NCBI GenBank assembly: GCA_951804985.1
Contig: OX638132.1
Coordinates: forward strand, 24,652,617 to 24,716,616
DNA from: Dryomyza anilis
Lineage: Eukaryota; Arthropoda; Insecta; Diptera; Dryomyzidae
Direction of reading: 5' to 3'
DNA: 64,000 nt
Under the pieces are notes generated by a model. That model ran no database searches. It was not told the DNA's origin and saw only the letters and a list, made by a program, of their open reading frames with translations. The stretch's first letter is position 1; each line of letters starts with the position of its first letter. The position numbers and the translations under genes were made by a program. This document shows, one piece after another, positions 58,191 to 64,000 of this stretch.

Positions 58191-58930
58191 TTATACCCTA
58201 CACTAAGAGTGAAAGGGTATATTCAGTTTGGTACGCCGTTTGTAACACCCAGAAGGAAGCATCTCCGGTATGGAAAAGTATATATATTCTTGATCAGCAT
58301 GACCTCCTGAGTCGATTTAGCGATGTCCGTCTGTCCGTCTGTCTGTCCGTCTGTCTGTCCGTCTGTCTGTCCGTCTGTCTGTCTGTTGAAATCCCTACTA
58401 CTTTTAAAATTGAAGAGCTAGATAAATGAAACTTATAACTTAGATTACTAATATACCTACGCTGTATGTGCGAAAAAATTGGCCAGATCGGTCAATTGTG
58501 ACCTATGATCCGACCACTTATGTTCAAATACCTCATATAAAATGGACATATAAAGATCAATTTTTATGTATACGTGCTTAGGTAAACTTTTTTGGTCAAA
58601 TATATATTGATATCATGCTCAAATACATTATCATAATGTTTTCCGGCAAAAAGACTTGTGGTTCACAAAAAAAAAAAATCGAAATTCGGTACACCTACCC
58701 ATTTGTAAATATGGGTATCAAATGAATGGAAATTCTTCAGCGATTGAATGTTTGTAGTTATTTTCAGGATTCGTATACCCTGGTGACCTATATATCACTT
58801 TGAATGGAAACCACACATATGTGTAGGGTATTTATAGTCGGCTTAGACCGACTATAATTTTGATAATCCTAACTATCATAATTACACCTACTTTAAAATT
58901 TCCCATGTGATCAAACCTTCCCAACTGGTT
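58191..58930 (-). mobile_element. Family A mini-me/DINE-1-like element, copy A7
   Basis: Full length and in opposite orientation to A6, to which it is very similar along its whole length, including a microsatellite of similar size (58,325-58,385). The A6-A7 pair forms an inverted repeat with arms of about 735 bp. Confidence 0.9.
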
Positions 58931-59201
58931 TTTATATAAATTTATAATTGCACTTTTTTCTAATATACGCACTTTACGACGTACCAGTGCTTGACATTGT
59001 TTGAAGTTTTGTTGTATAATTTGATATTGCCGCCAACAATGTTCATGTCTATAAATATTTAAACAATTATTAATTTGTTTTTGTTATCTATACCTATATG
59101 AACTTCACAATTTACAGAAACTTCAGTAAACTACTCAACAAAACTAAAGTATTTAATGTGACACTAACTTTGAAAGTAGGCGACGGGTCGCCTTCGCTTT
59201 T
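58931..59201. other. Unassigned DNA
   Basis: A short spacer without recognisable features. Confidence 0.35.
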
Positions 59202-60300
59202 ACAGAAAAAAAATGTATATCATATTGATGAATTTCATTTTTCAAACCATGATTCATTGTATTGAAGAACCATTCATAATATTAATGATTAACAACAACA
59301 ATGTTATGAATGCGATTATAAATATGATGAACGCTTGTATCTGTCGAAAAGAATACGTTTCATCATTTTAATGAACAAATACATAAAATACAACATATAT
59401 GTAATTCATATTAAAGAATGCTGTACATCAAAGCAAATTCCAATAAAAATAATTATTTTTCGTTCATTTTTAGTAAAACGTTGTAATAATAAATAAATAT
59501 CTATGTATATGATAAAAATTTTACTAATTTATGCATGTCGAGCACGCATTATAAAGGGTTTTTTAACAGGCAAATGACGCCATATATCTTGCCGCTCTTT
59601 TGACATTTCTCTTCAGTAAGGTTTGCCATTTCGAGTCGAAATTATTAAAATTTACTACCGAAATTCGAATTCGTATATATCTTTCCATCATGAAATGGCA
59701 AACCTTACTGAAGAGAAATGTCGAAAGAGCGACCAGATATATGGCGTCGTTTGCTGTCTCTGTCGCTCTACTTTTGTAGCGTCCCTGTTAAAAAACCCTT
59801 TTATAATTCTTGCAGGACATGCATAAATTAGTAAAATTTTTATCATATACATATATATTTATTTATTATTACAACGTTTTACTAATCATTTTTTTCGAAT
59901 TTTTTTTATAAAGTTTTTTTCAGATTTTTTTCAAATTTTTTTCTATAATTTTTTTTTTTTGGAAAAATTCGAAAAAAAATTAGCATCAATTAATTTGTTT
60001 TGAGAAAAAAAATATTAGTGCAACAATATTTATCATATTGAATATTGTGTACAATTTACAAAAAACTTTAAATTATTCCCAGATTTATGATTATATTCAT
60101 CAATATGACGATTTAAATTCATTCTATTTAATATTTCGTTCTTCACTATGATGTTTGATAGTATGAAAAAGTTCATATATATAATGATGCATTCATCAAT
60201 ATGTCATTTAATGAACACTGGTATCAATATGATGAATCCGGTAGGTGATACAAAAATTCATAATATTTATGAATAAATTTTGATGATTTTTTTTTTTGTG
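59202..60300. mobile_element. Family F element, copy F2, with nested insertion
   Basis: It begins CAGAAAAAAAATGTATATC then ATATTGATGAATTTC and ends in TGATGATTTTTTTTTTTGTG. Long inverted arms (ACGTTGTAATAATAAATAAA ... TTTACTAATTTATGCATGTC and the inverse) surround the rosa-derived MITE at its centre. The TGATGAA words recur as in F1 and F3. Confidence 0.7.
59554..59800. mobile_element. Fold-back MITE derived from the rosa-type 5' end (shorter)
   Basis: AAGGGTTTTTTAACAGG, then ATGACGCCATATATCTTGCC and CAGTAAGGTTTGCCATTTC at the left are mirrored at the right (GAAATGGCAAACCTTACTG ... AGCGTCCCTGTTAAAAAACC). It lacks the extra 3' end seen in the 56.2-kb copy. The left arm has lost about 30 bases (GACGCTACAAAAG...) that the right arm keeps. 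Confidence 0.85.
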
Positions 60301-62211
60301 TTTGTGAATATGTTGTTGAATTTAAACTCATTCCAGCAATTTCAAAAATACTTTTTATATACGTTAAGCGCCACTGTAATAAGTGTTTGCTTACAAAATA
60401 AATAAATTTTAAGTAACTACGTAGTGCATTAATTTGTTTCACAAGTGTTAGTAGACAGACAATTCTATGGATAGCTTATAAAGTCTTTTATTGTGATATA
60501 AATTATAAATTTTGAAATTGTTGTTGCTCGATTTGTGTCAGTTGTATTTGAGTCTATATTGCTGTTGTTTATTTGCCAAAGTTTTTGCTGCATCATGTTG
60601 ACGTAGTATTTGACTTGCAGCCATTCATGCATTTTAGCGCCTATTCGAGTAAATTGAGTTTAATCTAAATAGTAAATAGTTTTTGATTATATTTATATAA
60701 GTCAATCACACTCAGAACAAACAATTTAATAGTATTTTGTTTGTAAGTAAATTTTAATAGTAAAATAAGTAATACTTAATTTGTGCGAATATTCAAACGA
60801 GATGGTTCAACTGTGTCCTTTCGTCAATAAATACAATAATTTCAAAACTAGTCAACCGATTATATGAACATTTTGACTTGAATATTTTTGAGATTGATAG
60901 TGAGACTTAGTTCGGATATCAATAATATCGTTTAACTCTTTAGTTGTTAAATTTGAAACGTATTAAGTACATTTCAAAAATTTCGTCGCCTCAGAATTAG
61001 TTTGCCCCATACGCTATGTTTGGTTGCTAGGTATTGGATTTATATGACTTATATATCGTCTTTCTAATTTCATTTTGTGATATCTCCATCAAATCACAGT
61101 TAACAATGTAAGCGATTACACATAATAGTGAAAACTCCGTTGAGGTCACGTTTAGAGATAATAAAACAAGGTTTTTGAAAATTTAAGTCACAACTTCAAA
61201 ACTTAAACAAGTAGCCGTATAATTATATAGTCGTGATATTATATTTTTATTTATTTATGTATTTTATTTTAATTAAATTTAAAATTTTTTAGTCTCCTAG
61301 CAACATTCTAATCAAACTATTGCATTTATTCACATAAATAAATTAATTTGTTGTTGCCTCCATTTAACTTTTAGCTTTTAATTAGTTCCTATTTTTTTTT
61401 GTTTGTACAAACCATGATGGTACAGACAACAGTGTTGTCAACATATTTTATTTGGTCTGCTCTCACATTTTAACCTGTGATCATTTTCAGTTGCCCACCT
61501 CCCAAAATGCTCAAATGTTAATCTTGAAAATGATAGAGAGCAATCGAAATAAATCACGAGAGCAAAGATTAAAGAGTAATCGAAAAAGGTATTAGAAGAG
61601 AGTATTTTCCATGATATAGCTACAATTAAGTTAAATCAACATAATTCCGATCAATTGAAGTTCAATAGGATAGAACTCACAAACTTTATTTAATGGTACT
61701 GTGAAAATACACTTCAAAAAAATAGTTACACGTAAAAAAAGAGCACCTGCTTATTATATAGAATTGATGTAAGGGTTTTCCAGGGCAAAAATCGTGTTGG
61801 GAAGCATATTTGGTCTGATATTTGCGATGATGTCGATCAGATGTTGAAAATATTATAGTAATGAACCAATATAATAAAAATAAATAAATCTGAATTTTTA
61901 TAATTCCTTTTTAAGTGCATTTAGTTTACTTGAATTTTATATATGAGGCATTCCATGTCAGAACGGTCAGCTTATTTTTTAAATGTTGCGGATTTGGTTC
62001 AAATTTTGTTTGTATAAAAGGAATATTTAAAAAAAAAATTATGTGAAACCTTTGAGAATTTTTTCTAGTGGCTATAAACATAATAGTTTAAGCAAATAAA
62101 AATAACTTTAACTTATTAAAAATAAATATTTTAAATAAACCAAAACAAAAATTTACACCGCTATATTTTTTATTTTCTACGTCTCTATAAAACCTCATTT
62201 GATGTTTAGTA
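60301..62211. other. Unassigned DNA
   Basis: About 1.9 kb with no supported gene or repeat. Small GC-balanced patches (61,420-61,560) are unique in the window. Confidence 0.4.
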
Positions 62212-62909
62212 CACAGAAAAAATGTACATCATATTGATGAATTCCGTTTTTCAAACCATGATTCATTGTATTGAATAACCATTCATAATATAATTGACTA
62301 ACGACATCAATGTTATGAATGCGATCATAAATATGATGAACGTTTGGTAACTGTCGAAAAAGTTTTCTTCAATATGATGAATTGTATGTGAAGAATACGT
62401 TTCATCATATTAACGAACAAGTACATAAAATACAACATATTTTACTTCATATTGAAGACTGCAAATTTCATTTTCTTTCAAATTTTGCCGTAGTTCTTGT
62501 ATGTTATTTCTTATATAATGCTTGCTCGACATGCATAAATTAGTAAAATGTTTTATAATATATTTATTTATAATTAAACCTTTTTATGAATAAAAGTTAT
62601 ATATATATATTAAAAATATATTAAAAAAAAAAATGTTTTTCGGAATTTTTTTTTTTTTTTAATTTTTTTTTTCGAACATTTTATTTTGTAATTTTTTTTG
62701 TTCGAAATTTTTTTTTTTAAATAAAATTTTTACAACTTTTTTTTCTAATTATTTTCTAAAAATATTTTTTTTTTTTGAAAAATTCTTAAAAAATGATTAT
62801 ATTTATAAATAAAATGAACACAGTCATCAATAAAACTATTTAAATTCAATGAAAAATTCATAATATTTTTGAATAAATTCATCATATTGATGAAGTTTTT
62901 TTTCTGTGT
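62212..62909. mobile_element. Family F element, copy F3
   Basis: TA|CACAGAAAAAATGTACATC at the left and TTTTTTTTCTGTG|TA at the right, with ATCATATTGATGAATTCC and TCATCATATTGATGAAG near the ends. The interior contains GCTCGACATGCATAAATTAG. The T-runs in the centre are long. Confidence 0.8.
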
Positions 62910-63159
62910 ATTCTTACTATGTAATTTATAAAAAATCGATGGATGGTCTAATATTTTACACAAATTATAAGATTAGTCACACACAAAGTTTTAACTAAAT
63001 CCACAAAATTTAAAAAATTATGTGACCGTTCTGGCATAAATTACACCCATATATAAAAACAACAAGAATTAACGAGAATGTGAACTAATTTTTACATTAA
63101 TATAATACTAAATTTTGTATTCCATTATTTTATTAATCGTTTGTATATTTATTGATCTT

Positions 63160-64000
63160 CTCCACTGTGAACTACTTGCACTTACTCTCGTGATTTGAAG
63201 GAGCTCTCTCATTCGCCATTTCTCACGCTCAACGGCCATGGGGCGACGTGTATATCGTTGTGCTGCGGTGTGAATGGATTTCAGTCGCTACTTTACTGTC
63301 GTCGCATATTGAAATGTTTCTCGGTAACGAATCGCGCCCACAATTGTTTTCTATTATTCCAACATCAATAACAATGCGAAAAAAAGTTGTTTTTCTACGT
63401 GAATTTACATTTATTTTTTAAGCGCACCCACAGCATGCGCCAAAAGTGTGTCGCGCCGACCCAACTGTCGATCTGTCGATTAATTGTGAGAGAGAAAAAA
63501 AGTATAATGTTATAAAATAAAAAATAAATTACAATTGAAAAAATATTAAAGAAAAATTTTATGTAAATACATAAGAATTTAATAAAAAAAAGTCGCCAAA
63601 AAATAATTGGAACTTTATAATGTCATTTAATACAAAATAAATGAATTCGTGCTCATATATAAAAGTGAAATTAAGTGTAAACCATGTCGGAAAAGTACGA
63701 AAAAATAAAATAATATTTTTTTGTCTCGTACACACGGCCCCCGTCGCCCAGTCCCCTTTCGCAAACGCTGTGAGAAGAGCACGCATAATCGCATCTCTTT
63801 AAAGGCCTTCTCACTACTTTGGCTCTTCAGTTGCATGCACGTGCTCTTTCTCTCTCACTCCACAAACGTGTCGCGTAGTATCGCGCTGCCCCCCGTCGTC
63901 TCTTTTTAGTGCGTTGTTTTTTCATTATTATTCGCATATATTTATTTGCGAAGTCTTTTTTTTTCGTTTTCGTGCTGTGTGTGTGTGTGAAAATTTATGC
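63160..64000 (+). promoter_or_regulatory. Promoter-like GC-balanced region at the window end
   Basis: Two start-site candidates face plus. At 63,283 a perfect TTCAGTCG initiator has TATATC at -32. At 63,829 TTCAGTTG has TTTAAAG at -31. GAGA-type CTCTCTCTC words, GCGCGC and (TGTG)n leader-like sequence follow to the end of the window. The region is unique in the window. No start codon with a convincing frame is present before the edge, so any gene would lie beyond it. The opposite direction cannot be excluded. Confidence 0.4.

Overview
The window is strongly AT-rich, intron- or intergenic-like nuclear DNA from a fly. No multi-exon protein gene can be read in it, and almost every long open frame is chance or lies inside a repeat. 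A higher-dipteran (brachyceran) host is suggested by four things. There are many copies of mini-me/DINE-1-like repeats, which carry a (GACR)n microsatellite beside a conserved core and TA repeats. There is a rosa-type (DD41D) mariner relative. There are Drosophila-style core promoter motifs (TCAGT initiator, DPE, motif-1-like). There are A-rich, CAACAA/AGCAGC-type leader-like islands. A calyptrate fly such as a blow fly or house-fly relative is my inference, not something the sequence proves.

Layout. 0-8 kb: a TA-flanked MITE (2.0 kb), a Helitron-like element (2.9-4.5 kb) carrying a nested family-B repeat, old family-D sequence, and arrays of short motifs (CACG, GGAACC). 8-16 kb: family C, a roughly 310-bp TIR element, occurs at least six times, once as a head-to-tail trimer and once split by a 1.25-kb family-D element. 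A plausible 64-codon gene sits between these copies at 12.48 kb. 16.7-18.0 kb: a probable non-autonomous hAT-like element with GTGAGTGA/CGTGATTC arrays at both ends. 19-21.7 kb: a leader-like island with an initiator-DPE promoter candidate at 20,129 and a candidate small exon at 21,637. 22-35.9 kb: mini-me copies, a TIR element (25.6 kb), family D (28.5 kb), a decayed rosa-type transposase (31.2-32.0 kb) inside a TACGAA-rich element, and a deep nest (33.3-35.9 kb) with a pure TA run of over 120 bp. 36-49 kb: fold-back MITEs, diverged tandem repeats, a mini-me copy with a perfect-looking 256-bp internal duplication, a cluster of CRE-like sites (43.8 kb), and a dead non-LTR retrotransposon fragment (47.8 kb). 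49.7-63 kb: a minus-strand leader-like island, family D with a nested MITE, a tRNA-derived SINE with a 14-bp target duplication, two fold-back MITEs made from the rosa 5' end, and two mini-me copies facing each other as a long inverted repeat (57.4-58.9 kb). 63.2-64 kb: a promoter-like island with initiator and TATA-like motifs that runs off the window.

Most of what can be supported is therefore a record of transposition: at least ten repeat families, repeatedly nested, several sharing TA target sites and a CAC(A/C)CAGAAAA-type terminus. Host information is limited to one probable small gene, a few promoter or leader candidates, and several unique, GC-balanced islands that may be regulatory. 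I found no convincing new enzymatic or defence system. The observations most worth checking are the inverted mini-me pair (possible hairpin-RNA source), the fold-back derivatives of the rosa-type element, the trimeric family-C array, and the small gene at 12.48 kb.
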